In this document: positions 1 to 9,435 of the stretch, piece after piece | Layout of the letters: every line of letters starts with the position of its first letter | How positions within the stretch are numbered: the stretch's first letter is position 1 | Source of the DNA: CAVPMW01 sp963706515 | Lineage (GTDB): Bacteria > Chloroflexota > Anaerolineae > Anaerolineales > UBA4823 | Direction: 5' to 3' | Assembly: GCA_963706515.1 (NCBI GenBank) | Contig: CAVPMW010000021.1 | Location: 1-62,497 of the forward strand | Length of the DNA: 62,497 bases | Notes under the pieces: generated by a model | Databases searched by the model: none | Told to the model about the DNA's origin: nothing | The model's input: only the letters and a program-made list of their open reading frames with translations | Made by a program: the position numbers and the translations under genes

Positions 1-140
1 TCAGGGACCGGCGTTGGAAACTCTGGCATCCCCAGTGTCGGCGGCACAGTCGGGATCTGGGCGAGCTGGTTAAACATGCTGCATGCCAGGCTGGAAGACA
101 GCAAGGTCAGCAGGACGATCAAGATTGCGATTTTTTGCAT
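1..140 (-). CDS. Lipoprotein, N-terminal fragment cut by the window edge
   Basis: The reverse strand encodes a typical lipoprotein signal sequence: a short basic start (MQKIAIL), a hydrophobic stretch rich in Leu and Ser, and a lipobox ending SSLAC with the Cys near residue 21. A Pro/Thr-rich linker follows (IPTVPPTLGMP). The ATG at 138-140 has a good ribosome-binding site (AAAGGAG) about six bases upstream. Only some 46 codons lie in the window, so function cannot be assigned. The protein is probably exported and anchored by a lipidated Cys. Confidence 0.7.
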   Translation of the reverse strand, partial: MQKIAILIVLLTLLSSSLACSMFNQLAQIPTVPPTLGMPEFPTPVP

Positions 141-162
141 GATTTACTCCTTTATTTTTAAT

Positions 163-267
163 AAGTACTTGTCCAAAAATACGGGGGGTCACGATTTTGT
201 GGTGTGTGCGGCTTCGCCGCACACACCACAAAATCGGTTCTTCCCCTACTTTCGGACAGGTTCTAAA
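163..267. repeat. Family A palindromic repeat with nested hairpin core (copy A1)
   Basis: This is an almost complete palindrome of about 100 bp. The inner core (about 193-235) is a perfect hairpin with 20-base arms that start GATTTTGTGGTGTGTGCGGC and a 3-base loop. The outer arms carry the family ends: GAACCTGTCCGAAA on one side, AAGTACTTGTCC-AAAA on the other. Related copies lie at 1137-1240, 3556-3659 and 42640-42723, and core-less forms at 39827-39881 and 43863-43916. No ORF lies inside. It resembles a non-autonomous MITE/REP-type element. Confidence 0.85.
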
Positions 268-298
268 CTTAAATTTAACCATTTTATATATCCATTTT

Positions 299-1075
299 TT
301 ATGGGTAAGTTTGCAGCATGGCGGGCAGCCCTGGCTCGGTGATTACCCGGAGCTGGTGGAAGCTGCCATTTTGACGCGCCAGGAGGTCGAAGCCGAATCC
401 ATTCCAGCTCCATACTGCCAGCGAGCTCGCGGGCGATCCCGCAAAATCGCTATAATTTCCTTCCAGGACCGCCAGCTCGGTAAAGCCGTCGCCATCCACG
501 TCGGCGGGCTCGATGGCAGCCAGCGGTCTGGCGAGCGCTGAGCCAGCCCACAGCTCTCTCCAGGCTCCGCCCCGCCAGGCGATCAGCACCAGGTGGCAGC
601 TGTAACCCTCAGCATTTTGGTTCCCGCTGATGCGCCCTCCGTGCGGCAGGATGCTCTCAATTGGCCAGGATTTGAAAGGACGCCAGACCAGCAGAGCCAG
701 CTCCTCACGTCCATCCCGGTTGAGATCTGCCACGCGCAGCGATGCTACCCGCCAGCTCGCCGGGCTCTGCCATTCCTGACTCTCCCCCGAAAAAATGGAT
801 AGGCTTCCGTCTTGAAGTTGGATTCGCTCGCCTGGCAAATCCCCTTTGAGGCTTGCCTGCCAGATGTTGCTCGCAGCAGCAGTCTGGTTGGCTTGCCCGG
901 TTGGGTTTTGCGCCTCGGATGGGGTGATTGAATTTGATGAAACTAGGTAATCGGCTGGATATAGTTTATGCTCGCGATATATCCAGTTACACGTTCCCGG
1001 GGTGGAATCTAAAAAGGGAAGGGATAAAAACAAAGCAATCAGAACGATTCTCTGGATCATCAAGATAATCTTCAC
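299..1075 (-). CDS. Secreted protein with FG-GAP/VCBS-like repeats
   Basis: This is a 258-residue protein with a hydrophobic N-terminus (about residues 3-20) that fits a signal peptide or anchor. Two segments match the FG-GAP/VCBS calcium-binding repeat pattern: VADLNRDGREELALL near residue 115 and PADVDGDGFTELAVLEG near residue 190. Both have the DxNxDGxxEL signature of extracellular beta-propeller proteins. Two repeats are too few for a full propeller, so it may be a small or degenerate one. The start is a GTG without an obvious Shine-Dalgarno; the in-frame ATG at 1060 is an alternative. It is divergent from the CBS-ACT gene and flanked by two family A repeats. Function is unknown. Confidence 0.7.
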   Translation of the reverse strand: MKIILMIQRIVLIALFLSLPFLDSTPGTCNWIYREHKLYPADYLVSSNSITPSEAQNPTGQANQTAAASNIWQASLKGDLPGERIQLQDGSLSIFSGESQEWQSPASWRVASLRVADLNRDGREELALLVWRPFKSWPIESILPHGGRISGNQNAEGYSCHLVLIAWRGGAWRELWAGSALARPLAAIEPADVDGDGFTELAVLEGNYSDFAGSPASSLAVWSWNGFGFDLLARQNGSFHQLRVITEPGLPAMLQTYP

Positions 1076-1136
1076 CAGCCCATTTTACATCACAGAGTAC
1101 GCCACAATCAATTGAAATACGGGTAAAATGTAACTG

Positions 1137-1240
1137 AGTATCTATCTGAAAATGGAAGGGAAAACCCGATTTTGTGGTGTGTGCGGCGTCGCCGCACACA
1201 CCACAAAATCGGAATCCCTCATATTTTCGGGTAGGTTCAA
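1137..1240. repeat. Family A palindromic repeat (copy A2)
   Basis: The core hairpin (about 1168-1211) is the same as in A1 except that the loop reads GTC. The outer arms read TATCTGAAAATGG on the left and TATTTTCGGGTAGGTTC on the right. It sits between divergent genes, so it lies in or next to both promoter regions. Confidence 0.85.
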
Positions 1241-1298
1241 ATGGTAAATTTATTCTTTCAATCCGGTTCAAACAAATAATCAATTGAAGGAGCGAGCC

Positions 1299-1952
1299 AT
1301 GTTCGTAAGCGAGAGAATGAGCCATCCCGTGATTACGATCCATCCGAATACCTCTTTGCAAGACGCAATGCACCTGATGCAGGTTGAGCATATCCGCCGC
1401 CTTCCCGTCATCGATAACCATGGCAAGATGGTGGGGATTGTCACCGAAAGCGATTTGCTGCGGGCGTCGCCTTCAGACGTGACCTCCCTGAGCGTATGGG
1501 AGATGGGCTACCTGCTGAGCAAAATCACGATCGACAAGATCATGGTCCGCGAGGTGATTGCCGTCAATGAGAACACTCCGATTGAAGAGGCGGCTCGCAT
1601 TATGGCTGACCATAAGGTAGGCGGGCTGCCGGTGCTGCGCAACGGAAACCTGGTCGGGATTATCACCGATACCGACCTGTTCAAAATTTTCCTGGAGCTG
1701 TTCGGAGCGCGCGAAGCTGGTACTCGCCTCACCGCACTGCTAGAGAACAAGCCCGGGACAATCTCGGCGATCTCCAAGGCGATCTTCGATGCGGGTGGCA
1801 ACATTATTGCGATCGGTACGACGATGGGGCCAACTCCCAAAGAATCAACCGTTATCCTCAAAGTGGATGGAATACCAACTGCTGAGCTGGATAAGATCGT
1901 ACTGCCGCACGTTATTGCCGTTTTGGACGTAAGAGAGATGCCCGGCGTTTAG
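1299..1952 (+). CDS. CBS-pair and ACT-like domain protein (AcuB-like)
   Basis: The protein has two CBS motifs followed by an ACT-like module. The first CBS (about residues 1-55) contains MSHPVITIHPNTSLQDA and RRLPVIDNHGKMVGIVTESD. The second (about 75-135) contains IMVREVIAVNENTPIEEAA and GGLPVLRNGNLVGIITDTD. The C-terminal part (about 145-215) has LLENKPGTISAISKAIFDAGGNI, the usual opening of an ACT fold. This layout is that of AcuB-like proteins, which sense adenine nucleotides and a small ligand. The target is unknown. The ATG at 1299 follows GAAGGAG by six bases; an upstream in-frame TTG at 1284 would overlap that site and is less likely. Confidence 0.8.
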   Translation: MFVSERMSHPVITIHPNTSLQDAMHLMQVEHIRRLPVIDNHGKMVGIVTESDLLRASPSDVTSLSVWEMGYLLSKITIDKIMVREVIAVNENTPIEEAARIMADHKVGGLPVLRNGNLVGIITDTDLFKIFLELFGAREAGTRLTALLENKPGTISAISKAIFDAGGNIIAIGTTMGPTPKESTVILKVDGIPTAELDKIVLPHVIAVLDVREMPGV

Positions 1953-1980
1953 GGCTGGTTCGCAGTTTAGGAAATTAAAC

Positions 1981-2030
1981 CAGAAAACGAGCTCAAGCGG
2001 CGCAATTTCACCACTTGAGCTCGTTTTCTG
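1981..2030. terminator. Bidirectional hairpin terminator, variable-stem class
   Basis: Arms 1981-1997 and 2014-2030 pair perfectly over 17 bases (CAGAAAACGAGCTCAAG with its complement). The hairpin has an A-run at its 5' end and a T-run at its 3' end on either strand. It lies exactly between two convergent genes, as expected for a terminator used from both sides. Confidence 0.75.
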
Positions 2031-2040
2031 TAATTTACCT

Positions 2041-3535
2041 TTAGCCCCAATTTTGGATGAAATCTACCAGCAGGCGCACGCCGTAACCGGTCGCACCCTC
2101 AGGGGAGTAAGGCCGGTCTTTATCGCTCAGCACCATCCCGGCAATATCCAGGTGCGCCCAGGGGTAATCGGTGAACTCTTTCAAGAAGATCGCCGACGTG
2201 CCAACCCCATTATATCTGCCGCCCGAATTTTTCAGGTCGGCGACAGGCGTCTCGATCGCTTTCTTGTAATCGTCCCACAGCGGCAAGGGCCACAGGCGCT
2301 CGTGCGTCCTCTGCCCGCTGCTGACCAATCGCTCGCTTAGCAGCCGGGTCGCTGGCAAACAGCCCTCCGGCGATCCCCTCTCCCAGGGCGATAATGCACG
2401 ACCCGGTCAGGGTGGCCAGATCGACCACCGCTTTGGGCTGGTACTGGCGGGCATAGACCAGGGCATCCGCCAGGATCAAGCGACCTTCAGCGTCGGTGCT
2501 GATGATCTCGATCGTTTTCCCGTTGGAGGCGGTGATGATATCCGCCGGATGGTAAGCGCTGGCGTCCGGCATGTTCTCGGTGCAGGGAGTGATTGCGATT
2601 ACCCGCAGCGAGGGCTTGATCTGGCCGATCACTTTCATCGCTCCCAGGACAGCCGCCGCACCGCCCATATCGGACTTCATCTCCCCCATCCCCTCCGCCG
2701 GCTTCAGAGAAACGCCGCCTGAATCGAAAGTGATGCCTTTGCCAACCAGCACAATCGTATCCAGGTCTTTGCGCCCGGGGTTGTATTCCAGGACGATAAA
2801 TTTGGGCTCTTCGCCGGCGCCTTTAGCTACCGCCAGGTATGCACCCATATTGTGCACCCTGGCCCACTCCCGGTCGCCGATGATCAATTCAAAACGATAT
2901 TCTTCAGCCATCCCGGCTGCCACCTGCGCCATGCGGGTGGGCGTCGCCTGGTTCGGCGGCAGGTTGACCAGGTCGCGGGTCAGGAACACCCCACTCGCCA
3001 GCTCCTGCGCCAGCTGCGCCGCAGCCTCGATTTGAGCCAGCTTGCCTGCGTCAGATTCGACGACTGTCAGGGACTCGACTTCCTTCTTATCTTCCTCTGC
3101 TTTCTGGGCGGCGAAACGGTACATAGCCAGCAGGCTGCCTTCAATCGTTGCCAGCGCGGCCTCGCGCACGTCCATGCCGCCGCTCCCCGCTCCGTGGACG
3201 ATTGTCGCGACGCTCCGGGCGTTCAGAGATCGGGCCTTTTGGATCGCTGCTGCGGCAGCCTGGCGGATAGCTTCGAGATCGAGCTTCTCAGCCTTGCCCA
3301 GGCCTGCTACCAGCACCCGCTTTGCCGGGATCGCCTTGCGCGGGTATAGAACGCCAACCTCACCGGCTTTCCCGGTCAGGTCGCCCTGGGCGATCATTTC
3401 TGAGATTGCCCCACCCAGCGCCTGGTCTACCGCCCCCGCCGCGCCGGTTGGTTGGGTAGCGCCTTCGAACAGATTGACGATAATTGCATCTGCATCCTGC
3501 TGAACAATAGAGCCTTGCTTTACCAGGACGTCCAT
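2041..3535 (-). CDS. pepA: Leucyl aminopeptidase (M17), interrupted by one frameshift
   Basis: This is a cytosolic two-metal exopeptidase that releases N-terminal amino acids. The metal and catalytic signatures of peptidase family M17 are visible: GKGITFDSGGVSLKP near residue 255, MKSDMGGAAAV just after it, and STDAEGRLILADAL near residue 335. The reading frame breaks near 2345. Removing one C from the run in GACCCGGCTG on the coding strand joins LFASD to RLLSERLVSSG and restores the family C-terminus (LPLWDDYKKAIE, GTSAIFLKEFTDYPWAHLDI). Restored length is about 497 residues, normal for the family. It is read towards the CBS-ACT gene across a hairpin terminator. I treat the break as probable sequence error. 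Confidence 0.88.
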
Positions 3536-3555
3536 ACGGTTCCTCCTTTATCATA

Positions 3556-3659
3556 GTATCTAACCGATAATGTAAGGGAGAACCGATTTTGTAGTGTGTG
3601 CGGCTTCGCCGCACACACTACAAAATCGGAACCCCTCGTATTATTCGAACAGGTTCTTA
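3556..3659. repeat. Family A palindromic repeat (copy A3)
   Basis: The core hairpin (about 3584-3628) reads GATTTTGTAGTGTGTGCGGC, a loop TTC, then the complement. The G-to-A change in one arm is matched by C-to-T in the other, so pairing is kept. The right end (CAGGTTCTTA) overlaps the stop codon of the nitroreductase gene. Confidence 0.85.
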
Positions 3660-4175
3660 TTTTACCTGCCAGTGCTCGTAATGGATTAGCTGGTCCAGCG
3701 GTTTGCGCTCCCTGGTGCCTGCCTGGTCTGCCGGAAAGCCGAGCGGGGTCATCACCACCGGCACCACGCCCTCGGGGATTTGGAATATCCTGCGCGCTGC
3801 ATTGGGATCGAATGCGCCCACCCAGCAGGTACCCAGCTCCAGGTCGGTGGCAGCCAGCACGATATGGTCCATAACAATCGCCGCGTCGACCGCGGACAAA
3901 TCTTTGCCTTCTTTGTTCCTCCAGGCCTTCTCCGGAATGACGCAAACGACCAGGACGAGCGGCGCCTGCACAAACCACTCATGGGGATAAACCTGGAGCA
4001 GATCAGAGGTGCGACCCTGGGTGTGGACGACGATTACCCCGAATGGCTGCTCGTTGGAAGCCGTTGGGGCAATGCAGGCGGCGCGCAGCACCTTGTTCAA
4101 TAACTCCTCCGGCACGGGATCGGAGCGATAAGCGCGCACACTGTAGCGTTTGGCAATTAATTCCTGGAAATCCAT
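3657..4175 (-). CDS. Nitroreductase-family FMN oxidoreductase
   Basis: This is a 172-residue protein of the FMN-dependent nitroreductase family, usually NAD(P)H oxidoreductases of quinones or nitro compounds. It opens with the family signature FQELIAKRYSVRAYRSDPVPEE (Arg residues contact the FMN phosphate), followed by RAACIAPTASNEQPF. It ends with the LGTCWVGAF and GVVPVVMTPLGFPAD segments seen in small nitroreductases. Length is typical for the short subgroup. The physiological substrate cannot be told. The stop codon (3657-3659) lies inside a family A repeat, so the repeat may have trimmed or replaced the original 3' end. Confidence 0.85.
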   Translation of the reverse strand: MDFQELIAKRYSVRAYRSDPVPEELLNKVLRAACIAPTASNEQPFGVIVVHTQGRTSDLLQVYPHEWFVQAPLVLVVCVIPEKAWRNKEGKDLSAVDAAIVMDHIVLAATDLELGTCWVGAFDPNAARRIFQIPEGVVPVVMTPLGFPADQAGTRERKPLDQLIHYEHWQVK

Positions 4176-4323
4176 GGTATTGTTTTCCTTTTTATCGCTG
4201 GATTTGGATTGGATTTCAGCTAATTATACCCAATTCATGCAAACCAATCGTAGTAGCGACGTCAGTCGCTCATTTGAATGCGATAATGTCCCTCATTTCC
4301 GTGGCGATGTGACAAAGTGCATA

Positions 4324-4352
4324 TTGACAGCCTTTTTTAGCCTTCCTATAAT
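4324..4352 (+). promoter_or_regulatory. Consensus sigma70-type promoter
   Basis: TTGACA (4324-4329) and TATAAT (4347-4352) are separated by exactly 17 bases, a perfect consensus. The predicted transcription start falls at or within a base or two of the ATG at 4358, so the transcript would be leaderless or nearly so. Confidence 0.7.
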
Positions 4353-4357
4353 GACTT

Positions 4358-5569
4358 ATGAAAGCTAAAATGTATCCGAAAACAATAACGATTCTTGCGA
4401 TTTTCATTTTGTTAGTTCTCGCTCCCTTCTTCCAGCAAAGAACTACCTTTATTCCCATCGTTTCAGACGAGTGGAAAACCTGTAGAACTAGCCTTTCAAC
4501 AGCTAAACCAACTTGGTCATCCCGTTCAATCATTGCGATCAGGCGCTCAATCCTCTTCTATCCAATTAGTCTGGCTGAGACTCAGATCCTCGGTTCTGCC
4601 GCCAGGGAGGTTCTTTCCATCTTTCATCTCGAATCCGGTTAATAATGTTGCATTGTTGTTTGGAGGATTGACACGAAGTTCTTCCTAGGTATGGCTCAAC
4701 GACCTTTGGCTGACCGATGGATATGAATGGATTCAATTTTCACACTGACAATTCACCCGGAACCGCGCTGAGTTGCCGCCAGCATGGCATACGATATATC
4801 GTCACCAAGCGGCAGTATTATTTGGTGGTCAAAACGGCGTTACTCTTTATGGCGATACCTGGTTATTCAATGGAATAGATTGGAAGCCAGCGAACATCCC
4901 CAGATCATGCCGCCCTCGCCGCTGCTCCTATGCAAGTATGGCGTACGATGAAGACACAAAAGTTTAGACTTTCCTTTGTGGGCGGGCAGGCGACGATTTA
5001 AATTCGGTGACGCCTTGAATGAAATGTGGGTTTGGGACGGCAGAATTGGCAGCAGCTTTTTCCCTCCTGGTGTTACCTCCAGCCTATTTAGACGCTAATA
5101 TGGTATATGATCGAGCTCATAAATATCTACAATCCTTCTTTTTGGCGGAGCTGCCGGTAGGTGGTTATCATGATGATACCTGGGTTTGGGATGGCGCTAC
5201 ATGGATCAAGCAGCACCCATTACACCACCCTGATGGTCGGGGCAATTTTGGTATGGCGTACGATGAAAACAGGCGAGCAAGTGATCTTATTCGGGGGACA
5301 ATCTTTTACGTATGTCGACACCACCGAAATCTTGGGCCTGGGATGGAGTGGATTGGACACTGCGTTCCAAACCTCATAATTCACCGCCAAAGGATTTAGC
5401 GTTTGGAGCCCAATTGGCTTATATCCCCGGTCGGCACTCAGTATTACTGTATAATGATCACCGGGAAAAGGTCATCATATCTGATGATGTAATACTCTTT
5501 CCCGAACACTCTGAAGCCTGGGAATTAACCGACGGATACTTAAATTTCATACCACTCGTTGAGAGGTAA
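4358..5569 (+). pseudogene. Kelch-type beta-propeller protein, heavily frameshifted
   Basis: The first ORF begins with a signal-like hydrophobic segment (ILAIFILLVLAPFF). After it, pieces of a Kelch/galactose-oxidase-like propeller appear in several frames: AVLFGGQNGVTLYGDTWLFN near 4810, MAYDEDTK near 4940, MWVWDG near 5030, DDTWVWDGATW near 5170, MAYDEN near 5255 and ILFGGQ near 5285. The recurring LFGG, DTW-W/F-x-G and MAYD elements are those of secreted Kelch repeats. At least five frame changes and several in-frame stops are needed to link them, more than in any other gene here. It may be a true pseudogene rather than only a sequence error. No function is assignable. Confidence 0.65.
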
Positions 5570-5656
5570 TCCGATCTAGATATTTCGGTACTCGTCATTC
5601 AAATAAACAATATCTGCTTGAAGTAATCAATTTATCTCATCAACCAGGAGGAAAAT

Positions 5657-6808
5657 ATGCTCGAACTACGCGCTGCAATCGCTGGAGCAGGCTTTATGGG
5701 GACTGCCCACACCGAAGCCCTGCGCCGCAATGGTGTATATATCAAAGGCATCGCCGGGGCTGACCCCGAAGAAGCCTGCGATGCCGCCGAGCGGCTCGGT
5801 CTACCCTGCGCCTACCGCAGCTTTGAAGACATGGTTATCGACCCCGACGTGGATATCATCCACCTGTGCACCCCCAATTTTCTGCATTACTCGCAGGCCA
5901 AGGCAGCCCTGCAGGCTGGGAAGCACGTCCTGGTGGAGAAGCCCCTGGCGATGGACTCGCAGGAAGCGCGCGAGCTGGTCGCCATTGCCCGCGAGACGGG
6001 TCGAGTCGGCGCGCTGAACTACAACCTGCGCTATTATCCGCTCTGCCAGGAAGCCCATTCCCGCGTGCGTGGCGGAGCCCTGGGCGAGGTGCGTATCCTG
6101 CACGGCGAATACTGCCAGGACTGGCTCTTCCTGCCCACCGATTGGAACTGGCGGCTGATCCCGGCAGAGGGCGGCGGTCTGCGCGCGGTCGCCGATATCG
6201 GCACCCACTGGCTGGATATGGTCACCTGGATCACCGGCCTCGAAGTGACTGCGGTCATGGCAGACCTGGCGACGTTCATACCCATCCGCCAGAAACCCAA
6301 GCACGCCGTGGAAACCTTCGCCAGCAAGCTCGTCCAGTCAGCCGACACGGAACCGGTCGAGATCCACACCGAGGATTTCGCCGCGGTGCTGCTGCGCTTT
6401 AATAACGGGGCGCGCGGGACGCTCACCCTCTCGCAGATCAACGCCGGGCGTAAAAATCGCTTCTGGTTCGAGATGAACGGCTCAGAGTCTTCGATCTATT
6501 GGGACCAGGAGACGCCGAACCAGATGTGGCTTGGCTACCGGGACGAGCCGAACGGCATGTTGTTGAAGGATCCCTCTTTGCTGAGCCCGGAAGCGCGCAA
6601 ATACACCGCCTACCCCGGCGGTCACGCCGAAGGCTACCCGGATACCCACCGCCAGCTTTTCAAGGACGTGTACACCTATATTGCCGCCGGGAATTATTCC
6701 GCTGCGCCATCCTTCCCCACCTTCCAGGATGGCTTGCGCGAGATGATTCTGTGCGACGCGATCAAGCTCAGCGCAAGCGAGCAGCGCTGGGTAAATGTCA
6801 GCTATTAG
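5657..6808 (+). CDS. Gfo/Idh/MocA-family NAD(P)-dependent oxidoreductase
   Basis: This is a 383-residue cytosolic dehydrogenase acting on sugars, sugar acids or cyclitols. The N-terminal Rossmann motif is IAGAGFMGTAHTEAL. The family loop LVEKPLAMDSQEAREL, with the catalytic Lys of the EKP motif, lies near residue 95. The C-terminal dimerisation/substrate domain holds ADIGTHWLDMVTWITG near residue 190 (family D-x-G-x-H-x-x-D pattern). The start is well supported by AGGAGG seven bases upstream. It opens a same-strand run continuing through an aminotransferase and a sugar ABC importer, so it probably oxidises an imported sugar or cyclitol. The exact substrate is not visible. Confidence 0.87.
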   Translation: MLELRAAIAGAGFMGTAHTEALRRNGVYIKGIAGADPEEACDAAERLGLPCAYRSFEDMVIDPDVDIIHLCTPNFLHYSQAKAALQAGKHVLVEKPLAMDSQEARELVAIARETGRVGALNYNLRYYPLCQEAHSRVRGGALGEVRILHGEYCQDWLFLPTDWNWRLIPAEGGGLRAVADIGTHWLDMVTWITGLEVTAVMADLATFIPIRQKPKHAVETFASKLVQSADTEPVEIHTEDFAAVLLRFNNGARGTLTLSQINAGRKNRFWFEMNGSESSIYWDQETPNQMWLGYRDEPNGMLLKDPSLLSPEARKYTAYPGGHAEGYPDTHRQLFKDVYTYIAAGNYSAAPSFPTFQDGLREMILCDAIKLSASEQRWVNVSY

Positions 6809-6850
6809 CTGCAGCTATTAGCTGACAGCTATGCTAAACAGGAAAATGAA

Positions 6851-8077
6851 ATGAAGAAAAAACTTGCCCTACAGGGAGGCGAGCCGGTCAAAACGGCGCC
6901 TTTCCCAGCGTGGCCCTATTACGATGAGCGAGAGCGCCAGGCGCTGCTCGAGGTGTTAGAGAGCCGGGTCTGGTGGCGCACGCCCGGCACCCGCACCCTG
7001 GAATTCGAGCGCGAATTTGCCGCCTACCACCAGGCGAAACACGGGATTGCCGTAACGAACGGCACGGCAGCCCTGGAGGTGGCTTATGCCGCATTGGGCA
7101 TCGGGCTGGGCGACGAAGTGATCGTCCCCGATTTCACCTTCGTCGCCACCGCCAGCGCGGTGCTGTTCACCGGCGCTCTGCCCGTCCTGGTGGATGTGAC
7201 CCCCGATACCTACTGCCTCGACCCGGAGCAGGTGGAAGCCGCCATCTCGCCGCGCACCCGGGCCATCGTCGCGGTGCACATGGCCGGTCACCCGGCCGAT
7301 CTCGACCGGCTGAGCCAGATCGCCCGCATCCACGGGCTGGCTGTGGTCGAAGACTGCGCTCACGCCCACGGCTCAGAATGGCGCGGGCAGAAAGTCGGCG
7401 CCATCGGGGATATCGGCACCTTCAGCTTCCAGGCCAGCAAGCTGATGACCGCCGGCGAGGGAGGTATGATCGTTACCAACCGCGACGACCTGGAGATGCG
7501 CGCCCGCTCGATCCACGACTGCGGGCGCATGCCGGGAGAATGGTTCTACTCGCATTTCACCTACGGCTCGAACTACCGCCTCAGCGAGTGGCAGGGCGCG
7601 GTGCTCTCGCAGCAGCTCTCCCGCCTCGACGAGCAATCAGCCATACGCACCCGGAACGCGCCACTCCTCGACCGGGCGCTCGCCGACATCGAAGGCATTA
7701 CACCGCAAAAAATTGACCCGCGCTGCACGCGCAACGGTCACTATGCCTACATCTTTCACTACGACCGGGCGCACTTCAAGGATGCGCCTACCGAGCGCTT
7801 CATCCAGGCTTTGAATGCGGAAGGCATTCCCACCCAGGCGAGCTACCCGCCGCTGCACGAGCTGGCTCTGTTCGTGAACGGCGAATACCGCAAGCGCCTC
7901 CTGCCCGACCAGCGCAGCGACCACCGCTTCCTGTACGACTCCTTCCCCAACAGCCTGCGCGGCGCCTGGGAGACGGTCTGGCTTCCCCAGCCGGTTCTGC
8001 TGGGCTCTGAGGCCGAGATCCAGGACGTCGTGACAGCTATCACCAAAATCAAAGAGCACGCGGAGGAGCTTGACTAA
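6851..8077 (+). CDS. DegT/DnrJ/EryC1/StrS-family PLP-dependent aminotransferase
   Basis: This 408-residue protein belongs to the sugar/cyclitol aminotransferases, which aminate keto-sugars or keto-cyclitols using PLP. Visible motifs are GIAVTNGTAALEVAYAALG (PLP phosphate binding, near residue 63), EVIVPDFTFVATASAV, AVVEDCAHAHGSEW (the Asp that contacts the pyridine nitrogen, near residue 173) and GTFSFQASKLMTAGEGGM with the Schiff-base Lys near residue 197. A dehydrogenase immediately upstream could make the keto substrate. The pair recalls the oxidation-then-transamination routes of aminosugar and aminocyclitol metabolism; that link is inference. A short self-complementary stretch (AGCTATTAGCTGCAGCTATTAGCT) fills the gap before the gene. 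Confidence 0.88.
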   Translation: MKKKLALQGGEPVKTAPFPAWPYYDERERQALLEVLESRVWWRTPGTRTLEFEREFAAYHQAKHGIAVTNGTAALEVAYAALGIGLGDEVIVPDFTFVATASAVLFTGALPVLVDVTPDTYCLDPEQVEAAISPRTRAIVAVHMAGHPADLDRLSQIARIHGLAVVEDCAHAHGSEWRGQKVGAIGDIGTFSFQASKLMTAGEGGMIVTNRDDLEMRARSIHDCGRMPGEWFYSHFTYGSNYRLSEWQGAVLSQQLSRLDEQSAIRTRNAPLLDRALADIEGITPQKIDPRCTRNGHYAYIFHYDRAHFKDAPTERFIQALNAEGIPTQASYPPLHELALFVNGEYRKRLLPDQRSDHRFLYDSFPNSLRGAWETVWLPQPVLLGSEAEIQDVVTAITKIKEHAEELD

Positions 8078-8088
8078 ACTTCAAGGAT

Positions 8089-9275
8089 ATGGATGTACTC
8101 TCTTCACGCCAGCGCCTGCTGAACGCCTTCAACCACCAGCCGGTCGATCACGTGCCCTTGCTGCTGCGTTTCTGGTCGCTGGGCGGCAAGGCGGATACTA
8201 TTCCCTTCAACTGGCGGGATGACTTCCAGCGCCTCGAGCATACCCTGGCGCTCGGTCTCGACGATACCCTCACCCTGCAGCCTCCCCTGGGCTACGTGGA
8301 AGACTACGTTGCCGAAAATGTGCCTGGGGTGAGCAGCGAGGTCGCCGATCTGCCCGCCGGGATCAGCCGACCGCTACCCGCAGCTGAGAAAGACCTATTT
8401 TACGCCTGCCGGGATGCTCCAAACCACAATCAAAGTCACCGAGGATTGGCCGCACGGGAAACAAATCTACCTGTTCGACGACTACAACCTGTCCCGCCTG
8501 CAGGAACCGCTGATCAAAGACCGCTCAGACCTGCCGGCGCTGCGCTGTTTATTAGGCAATCCATCTACGTGGCAGGTTGATGAGTTCCGCACCAGGGCGT
8601 CTGCTTATCGCAAGACGGCAGCCCGGCTCGGAGTGCTCCTCGAGGGAGGCTGGTCCTCGCTCGGCGATTCGCTGATGTGGCTGCTGGGCATCGAGCGGGT
8701 GCTCTATCTGCAGACGGACGACCCGGCGTTCCTGGAGGAAATCCTGGATATTCTCCTCGAATGGGAGCTCAAGCGGCTGGATTACCTTATGGCGGAGGGC
8801 ATCGAGGTACTGGTGCACATGGCCTGGTACGAGACGACCGATTTTTGGACGCCCAGGAACTGGCGCCGCTTGCTCAAACCGCGCCTGTTCCAGCTCATCC
8901 GGAAAGTACACTCCCACGGGGTTAAATTCCGCTATATCATCACCAAGAGCTGGAAGCCGTACCGGCAGGATTACCTCGAGCTGGGCATCGACTGCCTTAC
9001 CGGACTCGATCCGGTGCAGGATACTGTAGATTTAGAAGAGGTCAAGCAGCAGATCGGCGGGCAAATCTGCCTGATGGGCGGTGTGAATTCTGCGGTTATG
9101 TTATCCCAATGGAATAAGAGCCAGATCCGCTGGGCAGTCGAGCACGCAATGCGCAGCCTTGTCTCCTGGAGGCGGATTTATCCTGCACCCGGTCGATGCT
9201 GTATTTAACAACCAGCCCTGGGAAAAAATCCTTTACCTGATCGATTGTTGGCGCTCCGCCAGCCTTCACGGATAA
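8089..9275 (+). CDS. Uroporphyrinogen decarboxylase-like (URO-D superfamily) protein, two frameshifts
   Basis: The merged product of about 395 residues is a TIM-barrel protein of the URO-D superfamily, which also includes cobamide-dependent methyltransferases (MtaA/CmuA). It starts SSRQRLLNAFNHQPVDHVP, the usual opening of the non-haem branch, and ends GGGFILHPVDAVFNNQPWEK, matching the family GGGxI close. One extra base near 8367 (AGCCGACC) and one near 9165 split the frame; correcting them gives a continuous protein through YFTPAGML. It sits in a sugar-uptake cluster rather than with haem genes, so haem biosynthesis is unlikely. The substrate is unknown. Confidence 0.78.
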
Positions 9276-9435
9276 ATCCGGAGTTCAGCAATATAATAAG
9301 GCAGAAAGGTATAGAATGGTTTCGATCATTTTCTTCTTGAGATGGAAAGGAGGCTTGACGATAACCAGAGCGATCACCTAAGACTTAAAAACGGACCTGA
9401 GAAAACTATCCCACGTGATATAAGGAGAAGTTGGA

